This document shows, in pieces, positions 44,849-53,572 of a DNA stretch of 64,000 nt. The translations under genes were made by a program, and so were the position numbers. The stretch spans positions 4,712,001 through 4,776,000 of the forward strand of contig NZ_CP010849.1 in assembly GCF_000931445.1 (NCBI RefSeq), given 5' to 3'. The stretch comes from Streptomyces cyaneogriseus subsp. noncyanogenus (GTDB lineage: Bacteria > Actinomycetota > Actinomycetes > Streptomycetales > Streptomycetaceae). The first letter of the stretch is position 1. The number at the start of each line of letters is the position of its first letter. Under the pieces are notes generated by a model, which had not been told where the DNA came from, did not search any database, and saw nothing but the letters and a program-made list of their open reading frames with translations.

Positions 44849-44945
44849 CACGGGCCGTGACTGGCGCGCTGGGATGGGACCGACCATCGGGGAGCGGCCC
44901 CCGGGCCCGGGCGGGCCCGGCACGAGTGCCGTGCGCCTGGGCCGT
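44849..44945 (+). ncRNA. ZTP (pfl) riboswitch upstream of glyA
   Basis: It has the two conserved halves of the pfl/ZTP aptamer: CCGTGACTGGCG at 44855-44866, a GATGG/CCATC stem at 44873-44888 followed by GGGGAGCGGCC, a variable GC-rich hairpin, then the 3' half CGCCTGGGC at 44934-44942. ZTP riboswitches sense the AICAR derivative ZMP/ZTP, a sign of low 10-formyl-THF, and control folate genes; glyA starts 37 bp downstream. How it controls expression is not evident; no obvious terminator follows, so translational control is likely. Confidence 0.88.
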
Positions 44946-44981
44946 ACCGTGAACGCCGAACGCCACGTCCCGGAGGTCCCG

Positions 44982-46433
44982 ATGTCCGCCGAGCAGCCGC
45001 TCTCCACCGCTTCCACCGCCTACCGCGCCGCACTCGACGTGATCCGCGCCGTCGAACCGCGCGTCGCCGACGCCATCGGCCAGGAGGTCGCCGACCAGCG
45101 CGAGATGCTCAAGCTGATCGCCTCCGAGAACTACGCCTCCCCGGCCACCCTGCTGGCCATGGGCAACTGGTTCAGCGACAAGTACGCCGAGGGCACCGTC
45201 GGCCGCCGCTTCTACGCCGGCTGCCGCAACGTCGACACCGTCGAGTCGCTCGCCGCCGAGCACGCCAAGGAGCTGTTCGGTGCCCGCCACGCCTACGTCC
45301 AGCCGCACTCCGGCATCGACGCCAACCTCGTCGCCTTCTGGGCCGTCCTGGCCGACCGCGTCGAGGCGCCGTTCCTGGAGAAGGCCGGCGTCCGCCAGAT
45401 CAACGACCTGACCGAGGCCGACTGGGCCGAGCTGCGCCAGGCGTTCGGCAACCAGCGCATGCTCGGCATGTCCCTGGACGCCGGCGGCCACCTCACCCAC
45501 GGCTTCCGTCCGAACATCTCCGGCAAGATGTTCGACCAGCGCTCCTACGGCACCGACCCGGCCACCGGCCTGATCGACTACGACGCCCTGCGCGCCCAGG
45601 CCCGCGAGTTCAAGCCGCTGATCATCGTCGCCGGCTACTCCGCCTACCCCCGCCTGGTCAACTTCCGGATCATGCGCGAGATCGCCGACGAGGTCGGCGC
45701 CACGCTCATGGTCGACATGGCACACTTCGCCGGCCTGGTCGCCGGCAAGGTCCTCACCGGGGACTTCGACCCGGTGCCGCACGCCCAGATCGTCACCACC
45801 ACCACCCACAAGTCGCTGCGCGGCCCGCGCGGCGGCATGGTGCTGTGCGACGACTCCCTCAAGGACCAGGTCGACCGCGGCTGCCCGATGGTCCTCGGCG
45901 GCCCGCTGCCGCACGTCATGGCCGCCAAGGCCGTCGCGCTCGCCGAGGCCCGGCAGCCCGCCTTCCGGGACTACGCCCAGCGCATCGTCGACAACTCCCG
46001 CGCCCTGGCCGAGGGCCTGATGCGGCGCGGCGCCACCCTGGTCACCGGCGGCACCGACAACCACCTCAACCTGATCGACGTCGCCACCTCCTACGGCCTC
46101 ACCGGCCGTCAGGCCGAGGCCGCCCTGCTGGACTCCGGCATCGTCACCAACCGCAACGCCATCCCGGCCGACCCCAACGGCGCCTGGTACACCTCCGGCA
46201 TCCGCGTCGGCACCCCCGCGCTGACCACCCGGGGCCTGGGCACGGCGGAGATGGACGAGGTCGCCGGCCTCATCGACCGGGTCCTCACCAGCACCGAGCC
46301 CGGCACCACCAAGTCCGGCGCCCCGTCCAAGGCCGCCCACGTCCTGGACGAGAAGATCGCGGACGAGATCTCCCGCCGGGCGACCGACCTGGTGGCCGGC
46401 TTCCCGCTGTACCCGGAGATCGACCTCGGCTGA
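44982..46433 (+). CDS. glyA: Serine hydroxymethyltransferase
   Basis: PLP enzyme making glycine and 5,10-methylene-THF from serine and THF. About 483 residues from the ATG at 44982 (CGGAGGT upstream). Motifs: REMLKLIASENYAS at the N-terminus, NKYAEG-like SDKYAEGTVGRRFYAG, the PLP-Lys TTTTHKSLRGPRGG and GIRVGTPALTTRG near the end. It is longer than E. coli GlyA (417) by an N-terminal extension and an internal insertion. It is preceded by a ZTP riboswitch. Confidence 0.96.
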   Translation: MSAEQPLSTASTAYRAALDVIRAVEPRVADAIGQEVADQREMLKLIASENYASPATLLAMGNWFSDKYAEGTVGRRFYAGCRNVDTVESLAAEHAKELFGARHAYVQPHSGIDANLVAFWAVLADRVEAPFLEKAGVRQINDLTEADWAELRQAFGNQRMLGMSLDAGGHLTHGFRPNISGKMFDQRSYGTDPATGLIDYDALRAQAREFKPLIIVAGYSAYPRLVNFRIMREIADEVGATLMVDMAHFAGLVAGKVLTGDFDPVPHAQIVTTTTHKSLRGPRGGMVLCDDSLKDQVDRGCPMVLGGPLPHVMAAKAVALAEARQPAFRDYAQRIVDNSRALAEGLMRRGATLVTGGTDNHLNLIDVATSYGLTGRQAEAALLDSGIVTNRNAIPADPNGAWYTSGIRVGTPALTTRGLGTAEMDEVAGLIDRVLTSTEPGTTKSGAPSKAAHVLDEKIADEISRRATDLVAGFPLYPEIDLG

Positions 46434-46546
46434 GACGCCCCCGGCCCGGATGCTCGGACGGAGACGCGGGGACCGCGCGACCAGCCTTCATGGTCCGCGG
46501 TTTCCCGCGCGCCGGACCTCCCGCGCTCTCTGAGAGAATATGGGGC

Positions 46547-47560
46547 ATGGCCTCTGATCGACCCCGCGTGCTCTCCGGAATCCAGCCCACCGCCGGTTCG
46601 TTCCACCTCGGCAACTACCTCGGCGCCGTCCGCCAGTGGGTGGCCCTGCAGGAGACCCACGACGCGTTCTACATGGTCGTCGACCTGCACGCGATCACGG
46701 TTCCGCAGGACCCGAAGGAGCTGCGCGCCAACACCCGGCTGGCCGCCGCCCAGCTCCTGGCCGCCGGGCTGGACCCGGACCGCTGCACGCTCTTCGTCCA
46801 GAGCCACGTGCCCGAGCACGCCCAGCTCGCCTGGGTCATGAACTGCCTCACCGGCTTCGGCGAGGCCGGCCGGATGACCCAGTTCAAGGACAAGGCCGCC
46901 AAGCAGGGCGCCGACCGCGCCTCCGTCGGCCTGTTCACCTACCCGGTCCTCCAGGTGGCGGACATCCTCCTCTACCAGGCGCACGAGGTCCCGGTCGGCG
47001 AGGACCAGCGCCAGCACATCGAGCTGACCCGCGACCTCGCCGAGCGCTTCAACGGCCGCTTCGGCCCCACCTTCACCGTCCCCAAGCCGTACATCCTCAA
47101 GGAGACGGCGAAGATCTACGACCTTCAGGACCCGGCGGTGAAGATGAGCAAGTCGGCGTCGACGCCGAAGGGCCTCGTCAACCTGCTGGACGAGCCGAAG
47201 GCCACCGCGAAGAAGGTCAAGAGCGCGGTCACCGACACCGACACCGTGATCCGCTACGACGCGGAGAACAAGCCGGGCGTCAGCAACCTCCTCACCATCT
47301 ACTCGACCCTCACCGGCGAGGGCATCGGGGAGCTGGAGGAGAAGTACGCCGGCAAGGGCTACGGCGCGCTCAAGACGGACCTCGCCGAGATCATGGTCGA
47401 CTTCGTCACGCCCTTCCGGGAGCGCACCCAGCAGTACCTGGACGACCCGGAGACGCTCGACTCGGTCCTGGCCAAGGGCGCGGAGAAGGCGCGGGCCGTC
47501 GCCGCGGAGACCCTCGCGCAGGCGTACGACCGGGTGGGCTTCCTGCCCGCCAAGCACTGA
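46547..47560 (+). CDS. trpS: Tryptophanyl-tRNA synthetase
   Basis: 337 residues, class-I synthetase that charges tRNA-Trp. Start RVLSGIQPTAGSFHLGNYLG contains the HxGN signature (SFHLGNY) and the end AVKMSKSAST is the KMSKS loop. The DQRQHIELTRDLAERF motif is present. There is no strong ribosome-binding site before the ATG, and GAGAAT lies 7-12 nt upstream, so the mRNA may be nearly leaderless. Streptomyces often have two trpS genes; this could be the general one. Confidence 0.96.
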   Translation: MASDRPRVLSGIQPTAGSFHLGNYLGAVRQWVALQETHDAFYMVVDLHAITVPQDPKELRANTRLAAAQLLAAGLDPDRCTLFVQSHVPEHAQLAWVMNCLTGFGEAGRMTQFKDKAAKQGADRASVGLFTYPVLQVADILLYQAHEVPVGEDQRQHIELTRDLAERFNGRFGPTFTVPKPYILKETAKIYDLQDPAVKMSKSASTPKGLVNLLDEPKATAKKVKSAVTDTDTVIRYDAENKPGVSNLLTIYSTLTGEGIGELEEKYAGKGYGALKTDLAEIMVDFVTPFRERTQQYLDDPETLDSVLAKGAEKARAVAAETLAQAYDRVGFLPAKH

Positions 47561-47657
47561 CCGCGCACCACCGGGCACGGGTCACCACCACCTGTTGCCA
47601 CACATCACCACGGCTGCGCCTGCCCAGGGCACGGTCGTGGCCTTACAGTCGATAACC

Positions 47658-47681
47658 GAGGGGCCGCGCCCGCGGCCCCTC
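47658..47681 (+). terminator. Hairpin between trpS and RNA-ligase-like gene
   Basis: 11-bp arms 47658-47668 and 47671-47681 with a 2-nt loop, upstream of the next gene. Probably the trpS terminator. Confidence 0.5.
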
Positions 47682-47729
47682 CTGCCCGCCGCGGAGGCGG
47701 GCAGCGCCGACAGAACGACAGGAGACGAC

Positions 47730-48308
47730 GTGGGGACCGTAACGATCGGCGTGTCGATCGCGGTCCCGGAGCCGCACGGCAGCCAGCTCCAGGAGCTGCG
47801 CGCGGGCTTCGGCGACGCCGCGGCTCACGGCATCCCCACCCATGTCACCCTGCTGCCGCCGACGGAGGTCGACGAGGCGGCGCTGCCCGCCATCGAGACG
47901 CACCTGGCCGAGGTGGCGGCGGCCGGCCGGCCCTTCCCGATGCGGCTGTCCGGCACCGGCACCTTCCGCCCGCTGTCGCCGGTGGTCTACGTGCGGGTCG
48001 TCGAGGGCGCCGAGGCGTGCACCTGGCTCCAGAAGCAGGTCCGCGACGCCTCCGGCCCGGTCGCCCGCGAGCTGCAGTTCCCGTACCACCCGCACGTCAC
48101 GGTGGCGCACGGCATCGACGAGGCCGCGATGGACCGCGCCTTCGAGGAGCTCGCCGACTACGAGGCCGAGTGGCCCTGCACCGGGTTCGCCCTGTACGAG
48201 CAGGGCGCCGACGGGGTGTGGCGCACCCTGCGCGAGTTCCGCTTCGGCCGGCCCGTGGTCCCGCCCCAGGCGGCCCGCGGCCACCGCGGCACCCTGCCGG
48301 CCTGCTAG
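47730..48308 (+). CDS. 2'-5' RNA ligase / phosphoesterase superfamily protein
   Basis: About 192 residues from the GTG at 47730 with GGAG upstream. Two HxT motifs typical of the 2H fold are visible: THVTLLPP near 37 and PHVTVAHG near 121. 2H proteins act on 2',5' or cyclic phosphodiesters in RNA. No neighbour gives a substrate. Confidence 0.85.
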   Translation: MGTVTIGVSIAVPEPHGSQLQELRAGFGDAAAHGIPTHVTLLPPTEVDEAALPAIETHLAEVAAAGRPFPMRLSGTGTFRPLSPVVYVRVVEGAEACTWLQKQVRDASGPVARELQFPYHPHVTVAHGIDEAAMDRAFEELADYEAEWPCTGFALYEQGADGVWRTLREFRFGRPVVPPQAARGHRGTLPAC

Positions 48309-48314
48309 AAGCCT

Positions 48315-48345
48315 CGTACCGTCGCGCTCGCCCCGCGACGGTACG
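48315..48345. terminator. Bidirectional terminator
   Basis: Perfect 12-bp arms CGTACCGTCGCG (48315-48326) and CGCGACGGTACG (48334-48345) with a 7-nt loop, between two convergent genes. Confidence 0.75.
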
Positions 48346-48360
48346 CCCCGCGGCCGGTCC

Positions 48361-49116
48361 TCAGACGGGCAGCCGCCGGAAGACCGCCCGCGGCAGATGC
48401 CGTACGGCCGACATCACCAGGCGCAGGGCGCCGGGCACCCACACCGTCTCCGAGCGGCGCCGCAGACCCAGCTCGATCGCGGTGGCGACCGCCTCCGGGG
48501 TGGTGGCGAGCGGTGCCTCCTCCAGCCCGGCGGTCATCCTCGACCGCACGAACCCGGGGCGTACCACCATCACGTGCACGCCCGTGCCGTGCAGCGCGTC
48601 GCCCAGCCCCTGCGCGAAGGCGTCCAGGCCGGCCTTGCTGGAGCCGTAGATGAAGTTGGCGCGCCGGGCCCGCTCGCCGGCGACGGAGGAGAGCACGACC
48701 AGGGAGCCGTGCCCCTGGGCCTGGAGCGCGGCGGCGCTCACCAGGCCCGCCGAGACCGCGCCGGTGTAGTTGGTCTGCGCGACCCGCACGGCGCTGACCG
48801 GCTCGCGCTCGTCATGGGCCTGGTCGCCGAGGATGCCGAAGGCGAGCAGGACGAGATCGATGTCGCTCTCGGCGAAGACCTTGCCGAGCACCGCCTCGTG
48901 GGACTCGGGGTCGAGCGCGTCGAAGGCGACGGTGCGGACCTCGGCGCCCAGGGCGCGCAAACCGGCCGCGGCCTGCTCCAGGGCGGGCGAGGGGCGCCCG
49001 GCCAGCCAGACCGTGCGGGTGCGGCGGGCGACCAGGCGGCGGGCGGTGGCCAGCGCGATCTCGGACGTACCGCCGAGGACGAGCAGGGACTGGGGGATGC
49101 CGAAGGCGTCCTTCAC
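48361..49116 (-). CDS. dprE2: DprE2-like decaprenylphosphoryl-2-keto-ribose reductase
   Basis: About 251 residues from the GTG at 49116 (CTAGGAG upstream). Short-chain dehydrogenase: SLLVLGGTSEIALATARRLV as the NAD loop, the catalytic VVLSSVAGERARRANFIYGSSKAG (Ser, Tyr and Lys of the SDR site). With DprE1 it converts decaprenylphosphoryl ribose to arabinose. It starts 8 bp after the dprE1 stop, as in mycobacteria. Confidence 0.9.
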   Translation of the reverse strand: MKDAFGIPQSLLVLGGTSEIALATARRLVARRTRTVWLAGRPSPALEQAAAGLRALGAEVRTVAFDALDPESHEAVLGKVFAESDIDLVLLAFGILGDQAHDEREPVSAVRVAQTNYTGAVSAGLVSAAALQAQGHGSLVVLSSVAGERARRANFIYGSSKAGLDAFAQGLGDALHGTGVHVMVVRPGFVRSRMTAGLEEAPLATTPEAVATAIELGLRRRSETVWVPGALRLVMSAVRHLPRAVFRRLPV

Positions 49117-49124
49117 GGCGGCTC

Positions 49125-50483
49125 CTAGAGGGTGAGTCGGCGGGACAGGTCCGAGGTGAACACCCCGCGCGGGTCGAGCTCGGCGCGCAGGGCGCGGAAG
49201 TCGTCCAGGCGCGGGTACATCGCGGCGAGCAGGTCGGGCCGCAGCCGGGAGTCCTTGGCGAGATAGACCCGTCCGCCGGCGGCGGCGACCTCCTCGTCCA
49301 GCTCGTCCAGGAAGGCGCCGAGGCCGGGCAGCCCGGCGGGGATGTCCAGGGCGAGCGTCCAGCCGGGCACCGGGAAGGAGAGCCAGCCCGGGTCGGCGTC
49401 CCCGAACCGTTTGAGGACGGCCAGGAAGGACGGGCAGCGGTGCTCGGAGATGCGCCGCACGATCCGGCGCAGGGTGTCCTCCCGGCCGTAGCCCACGACG
49501 AACTGGTACTGCACGAAGCCGCCGCGGCCGTAGATCCGGTTCCAGTGGGGGACGCCGTCCAGCGGGTGGAAGAAGCTCGCGATCCGCTGGAGCCGGCCCT
49601 TCTGGGCGCGGGGCGCCTTGCGGTACCAGACCTCGTTGAACAGGCCCACGGTGGTGCGGCTCAGCAGGCCCTCCGGCAGCGAGGCGGGGGCGGCCGGGAA
49701 GCGGGAGGTGCGGAAGGCCAGCGGGTCCCGCCGGGCGCGGGCGCCCTTCGGCAGCGCGTCCAGCGGGGCGTGGTCGCCGCGGGTGAGGACCGCGCGGCCG
49801 GTCGCGGCGCCCCGGGCGAGCAGGTCGATCCAGGCGACCGAGTAGCGGTAGCGGTGGTCGGTGGCGGTGAGGCGGGCCATCAGGTCGTCGAGGTCCGTCG
49901 CGCGTTCGGTGTCGACCGTCATCAGCGCTGTCTCCACCGGGTGCAGGCGCACCGTCGCGGTGAGGATCACACCGGTCAGGCCCATGCCGCCCGCGGTCGC
50001 GTCGAACAGGGGGGTGCCGGGCGTCACGGTGCGGATGCCGCCGTCGGCGGTGAGCAGCTCGAAGGCCAGGACGTGCCGGGAGAAGGAGCCCGAGACATGG
50101 TGGTTCTTGCCGTGGATGTCCGCGCCGATCGCGCCGCCGACCGTGACGTAGCGGGTGCCGGGCGTCACCGGCACGAACCAGCCCAGCGGCAGCAGCACCT
50201 CCATCAGGCGGTGCAGGGAGACGCCCGCGTCGCACAGGACGGTGCCGCCGTCGGCGTCGATCGCGTGGATGCGGTCCAGGCCCGTCATGTCGAACACGGC
50301 ACCGCCCGCGTTCTGCGCCGCGTCCCCGTACGCCCGCCCCAGGCCCCGGGGGATGCCGCCGCGGGCCCCGCACTCCCGGACCGCCGCCGCGGCCTCCTCG
50401 TAGGTCGCGGGGCGGATCAGCCGGGCGGCGGTGGGGGCGGTGCGGCCCCACCCGGTGACGGAAACGGTGGTGTCGGCAGACAT
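49125..50483 (-). CDS. dprE1: DprE1-like decaprenylphosphoryl-ribose oxidase
   Basis: 452 residues, FAD-dependent oxidation of decaprenylphosphoryl ribose. FAD-binding part: RGLGRAYGDAAQNAGGAVFD and TPGTRYVTVGGAIGADIHGKNHH. The substrate half ends PVPGWTLALDIPAGLPGLGA. In M. tuberculosis the matching motif is GWNICVDF, where Cys387 is attacked by benzothiazinone drugs; here Ala378 takes its place. It is followed by dprE2 and diverges from the PAP2/UbiA/GtrA genes, giving all steps to decaprenylphosphoryl arabinose. Confidence 0.9.
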   Translation of the reverse strand: MSADTTVSVTGWGRTAPTAARLIRPATYEEAAAAVRECGARGGIPRGLGRAYGDAAQNAGGAVFDMTGLDRIHAIDADGGTVLCDAGVSLHRLMEVLLPLGWFVPVTPGTRYVTVGGAIGADIHGKNHHVSGSFSRHVLAFELLTADGGIRTVTPGTPLFDATAGGMGLTGVILTATVRLHPVETALMTVDTERATDLDDLMARLTATDHRYRYSVAWIDLLARGAATGRAVLTRGDHAPLDALPKGARARRDPLAFRTSRFPAAPASLPEGLLSRTTVGLFNEVWYRKAPRAQKGRLQRIASFFHPLDGVPHWNRIYGRGGFVQYQFVVGYGREDTLRRIVRRISEHRCPSFLAVLKRFGDADPGWLSFPVPGWTLALDIPAGLPGLGAFLDELDEEVAAAGGRVYLAKDSRLRPDLLAAMYPRLDDFRALRAELDPRGVFTSDLSRRLTL

Positions 50484-50627
50484 GGCGGTGACCGTATCGT
50501 CACCAATGCCGCGATTGGTCGTGAAACATCAAGTCTCTACCCGAAATGGGTGATTAATGGGATGTCGCTCAATATTGCCGGAGTTTTTCCGGAGTTCCCG
50601 CGCGGCCGGGGTGAACAGTGAGTCCAC

Positions 50628-51227
50628 ATGGACCACCAGGACCACCAGCATCACGAGGACCACGCGGACCGCGAGGACCGCGAGCACTACGAGGACGCCT
50701 GGAACGGCAGGGACGGCCGGAGCGGCGCCCGGGCCATGGACCACCGGATCGTGACCGCGCTCAGGGCGTGCGGGGGCGACCCGCGTGTGGCCGGTGCCGC
50801 ACGCGCCCTGTCCTGGGCGGGGGAGCACGGCGCGCTGTGGGTCGCGGCGGGCCTCGCGGGGGCCGCCGCGGACGGCGCGCGACGCGGCGCCTGGCTGCGC
50901 GGCACCGCGCTCGTGGCGGGCGCGCACCTCGTCAGCATGGGCGTCAAACGGGTCGTGCGCCGTCCGCGCCCCGCGCACGTCGAGCCGCTGGTGAGCACCG
51001 TCGGCCGGCACTCCTTCCCCAGCTCGCACGCCACCTCGGCCGCCGCGGCGGCCGTCGCCTTCGGAGCGCTCGGCGCGCACCCCGTGCCGCCGCTCGCCGC
51101 CGCGGTGTGCCTCTCCCGGCTGATCGCCGGCGTCCACTACCCCTCGGACGTCGCGGCGGGCGCGGCCCTCGGCGCGCTCACGGCCCGGCTCGGCGCCCGC
51201 TGGATGCGGGGAGGCGGCCGTGACTGA
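50628..51227 (+). CDS. PAP2-family phosphatase (Rv3807c-like)
   Basis: 199 residues from ATG 50628; ATG at 50736 would give 163 residues, close to the mycobacterial protein. Motifs of membrane PAP2 phosphatases are complete: KRVVRRPRP, SFPSSHATSA and SRLIAGVHYPSD. It would remove the 5-phosphate of decaprenylphosphoryl-5-phosphoribose. The extra N-terminus (MDHQDHQHHEDHADREDRE) is rich in His and acidic residues. It overlaps the UbiA gene by eight bases. Confidence 0.85.
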   Translation: MDHQDHQHHEDHADREDREHYEDAWNGRDGRSGARAMDHRIVTALRACGGDPRVAGAARALSWAGEHGALWVAAGLAGAAADGARRGAWLRGTALVAGAHLVSMGVKRVVRRPRPAHVEPLVSTVGRHSFPSSHATSAAAAAVAFGALGAHPVPPLAAAVCLSRLIAGVHYPSDVAAGAALGALTARLGARWMRGGGRD

Positions 51228-52167
51228 CACCACCATCCTGCGGCAGCGCACCGGCGAGGAGACGCCGCCCGCGCCGCCCCGCGCCGGCAGTCTGCTCACC
51301 GGCCTGCTGAGGACCGCCCGGCCCCGGCAGTGGGTGAAGAACGTCCTCGTCGTCGCCGCCCCGGCCGCCGCCGGCGAGCTGTTCTCGCTCCACGCCCTCG
51401 CCCGTCTCGCGCTCGTCTTCGCCCTGTTCACGGCGTGCGCCGCCGCCGTCTACCTGGTCAACGACGCCCGCGACGCCGACGCCGACCGCGCCCACCCGGT
51501 CAAACGGCACCGTCCCGTCGCCGCCGGACAGGTCCCCGTCCCCGTCGCGTACGCCGTCGGCGGCGCCCTCATGGTCCTCGCGCCCGCCGCCGCGGCCTGG
51601 CTGTGCACCCCGTCCGTCGCGGCCCTGCTGACGGCGTACACCGGCCTGCAACTCGCCTACTGCGTCTGCCTCAAGCACGTCCTGGTCGTCGACCTCGCCG
51701 TCGTCACCACCGGCTTCCTGATGCGGGCGGTGGTCGGCGGGCTCGCCCTCGGCATCCCGCTCTCCCGCTGGTTCCTGATCACCACCGGGTTCGGCGCGCT
51801 GTTCATGGTGTCGGCCAAGCGCTACTCCGAGGCCGTGCAGATGGCCGGGAAGGCGGGCGCCACGCGCGCGCTGCTCACCGAGTACACCACCGGCTACCTC
51901 CGCTTCGTCTGGCAGCTCGCCGCGGGTGTCGCCGTCCTCGCCTACTGCCTGTGGGCGCTGGAGGAGGGCGGGGTGCCGCACACCAGCGTGCTGCCCTGGC
52001 GGCAACTGTCCATGGTCGCCTTCATCCTCGCCGTCCTGCGCTACGCCGTCTTCGCCGACCGCGGCACCGCCGGGGAACCCGAGGACGTCGTCCTGCGCGA
52101 CCGCGCCCTCACTCTCATCGGCGGGGTGTGGGTCGCCATGTACGGCCTGGCGGTGGTCAATTGGTAG
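51220..52167 (+). CDS. Decaprenyl-phosphate phosphoribosyltransferase (UbiA family)
   Basis: 315 residues with nine or so membrane helices. First Asp motif YLVNDARDADADRAHPVKRH, second site around MVSAKRYSEAVQMAG. This fits Rv3806c-type enzymes that transfer phosphoribose from PRPP to decaprenyl phosphate, the first step toward decaprenylphosphoryl arabinose. It is between the PAP2 and GtrA genes with overlaps at both ends, so one operon. Confidence 0.88.
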   Translation: MTDTTILRQRTGEETPPAPPRAGSLLTGLLRTARPRQWVKNVLVVAAPAAAGELFSLHALARLALVFALFTACAAAVYLVNDARDADADRAHPVKRHRPVAAGQVPVPVAYAVGGALMVLAPAAAAWLCTPSVAALLTAYTGLQLAYCVCLKHVLVVDLAVVTTGFLMRAVVGGLALGIPLSRWFLITTGFGALFMVSAKRYSEAVQMAGKAGATRALLTEYTTGYLRFVWQLAAGVAVLAYCLWALEEGGVPHTSVLPWRQLSMVAFILAVLRYAVFADRGTAGEPEDVVLRDRALTLIGGVWVAMYGLAVVNW

Positions 52168-52667
52168 GCCGCCGGCGCGAGCTGGCCGGGTTCGCCGCGG
52201 TCGGGCTCGCGGCCTACGCCGCCGACCTCGGCCTCTTCACGTATCTGCGCGGCCCCGCCGGTCTCGACCCGCTCACCGCCAAGGCGCTGTCCTTCGTCGC
52301 GGGCTGCTCGGTGGCGTACGCGGGCAACGCCCTCGGTACCTACCGGCACACCCGCGTCCGGGGCCTGCGCCCGTACGCCCTCTTCGTCGCGGTGAACCTG
52401 GCCGGGGCGGCCGTCCAGCTGCTGTGCCTGGCCGTGAGCCACCACGGCCTCGGTTTCACCTCGCAGCGCGCGGACACCGTCTCCGGTGCGGGCATCGGCA
52501 TGGTGCTGGCCACCCTTCTGCGTTTTTGGGGCACTAGGACACTGGTCTTCGGCGACGGGCGGGCCGGACGGCCCGAGCGGAGCGAGCAGAGCGACCGGAA
52601 TGCCCGGCTTGACCGTCATGGCCGGGTGGAGCGGACAGGGGGCGGCGTCGGATCATGGACTGGCTGA
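52161..52667 (+). CDS. GtrA-family membrane protein
   Basis: About 168 residues. The only start-like codon near the fold is TTG at 52161, overlapping the UbiA stop by seven bases. Four helices: ELAGFAAVGLAAYAADLGLF, LSFVAGCSVAYAGNALGTYR, YALFVAVNLAGAAVQLLCLA, and GIGMVLATLLRFWGTRTLVF. GtrA proteins are linked to polyprenyl-linked sugar handling (cf. Rv3789). The C-terminal tail is hydrophilic and overlaps the YihY start. Confidence 0.8.
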   Translation: MVGRRRELAGFAAVGLAAYAADLGLFTYLRGPAGLDPLTAKALSFVAGCSVAYAGNALGTYRHTRVRGLRPYALFVAVNLAGAAVQLLCLAVSHHGLGFTSQRADTVSGAGIGMVLATLLRFWGTRTLVFGDGRAGRPERSEQSDRNARLDRHGRVERTGGGVGSWTG

Positions 52668-53572
52668 AAAGGCTCCCCGTCGTAGGGCCCTGGGCGGCGC
52701 GGCTGATGGCCACGCACGCGTGGCGCTCCTACGAGCGGCTGGATCGGGTGAAGTGGACGCGGCTGGCCGCCGCGATGACGTTCACCAGTTTCGTCGCGCT
52801 CTTCCCGCTGCTGTCCCTGGCCGCCGCCATCGCCGCCGCCACGCTCAGTGCCCGGCAGCAGGACCAGCTTCAGGACAAGATCGCCGAACAGGTGCCGGGC
52901 ATCGCCGACCAGCTCGACATCGAGGGCCTGGTGCAGAACGCCGGCACCGTCGGGCTGATCGCCGGCGCCCTGCTGCTGCTCACCGGCATAGGGTGGGTCG
53001 ACTCCACCCGGGGCTGCCTGCGCGCGGTGTGGGAGCTGCCCGACGAGGACGAGAACCCGGTGCTGCACCGGGCCAAGGACGCCGGCATCCTCGTCGGACT
53101 CGGCGGCGCGCTCCTGGTCACCATCGCCATCTCCACCGTCGCCTCCGCGATGGTCGGCTGGATCATCCGCCGGCTGGGCATGGCCGACGGCGGCTTCGGC
53201 GGGGTGCTGCTGTACGTCGCCGCGTTCGCCGTCGCCGTGCTCGCCGACTTCCTGGTGCTGCTGTACGTCCTGACCCTGCTGCCCGGCGCCGAGCCGCCGC
53301 GCCGCCGCCTGGTGGTTGCGGCGCTGCTCGGCGCGGTCGGCTTCGAACTGCTGAAACTGCTGATCAGCGGCTATATGCAGGGAGTCGCCGCGAAGAGCAT
53401 GTACGGCGCCTTCGGTGTCCCCGTCGCCCTGCTGCTGTGGATCAACTTCACCTCGAAGCTGGTGCTGTTCTGCGCCGCCTGGACGGCGACCGGCGGCAAG
53501 GAGGAGGCCGGGGCCACCGGTGGCGTCACCGGCGGCGGCGCACCAGATCCGGCAGCGGCCAGCGGCGGTTGA
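52655..53572 (+). CDS. YihY/BrkB-family membrane protein
   Basis: 305 residues, polytopic. Family features: AAAMTFTSFVALFPLLSLAA, RGCLRAVWELP and the late MYGAFGVPVALLLWINFTSK. Several hydrophobic helices lie in between. Function is not settled; it was once called RNase BN in error. The 13-bp start overlap couples it to GtrA. Its 3' end overlaps the convergent carboxypeptidase gene by 47 bp. Confidence 0.9.
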   Translation: MDWLKRLPVVGPWAARLMATHAWRSYERLDRVKWTRLAAAMTFTSFVALFPLLSLAAAIAAATLSARQQDQLQDKIAEQVPGIADQLDIEGLVQNAGTVGLIAGALLLLTGIGWVDSTRGCLRAVWELPDEDENPVLHRAKDAGILVGLGGALLVTIAISTVASAMVGWIIRRLGMADGGFGGVLLYVAAFAVAVLADFLVLLYVLTLLPGAEPPRRRLVVAALLGAVGFELLKLLISGYMQGVAAKSMYGAFGVPVALLLWINFTSKLVLFCAAWTATGGKEEAGATGGVTGGGAPDPAAASGG

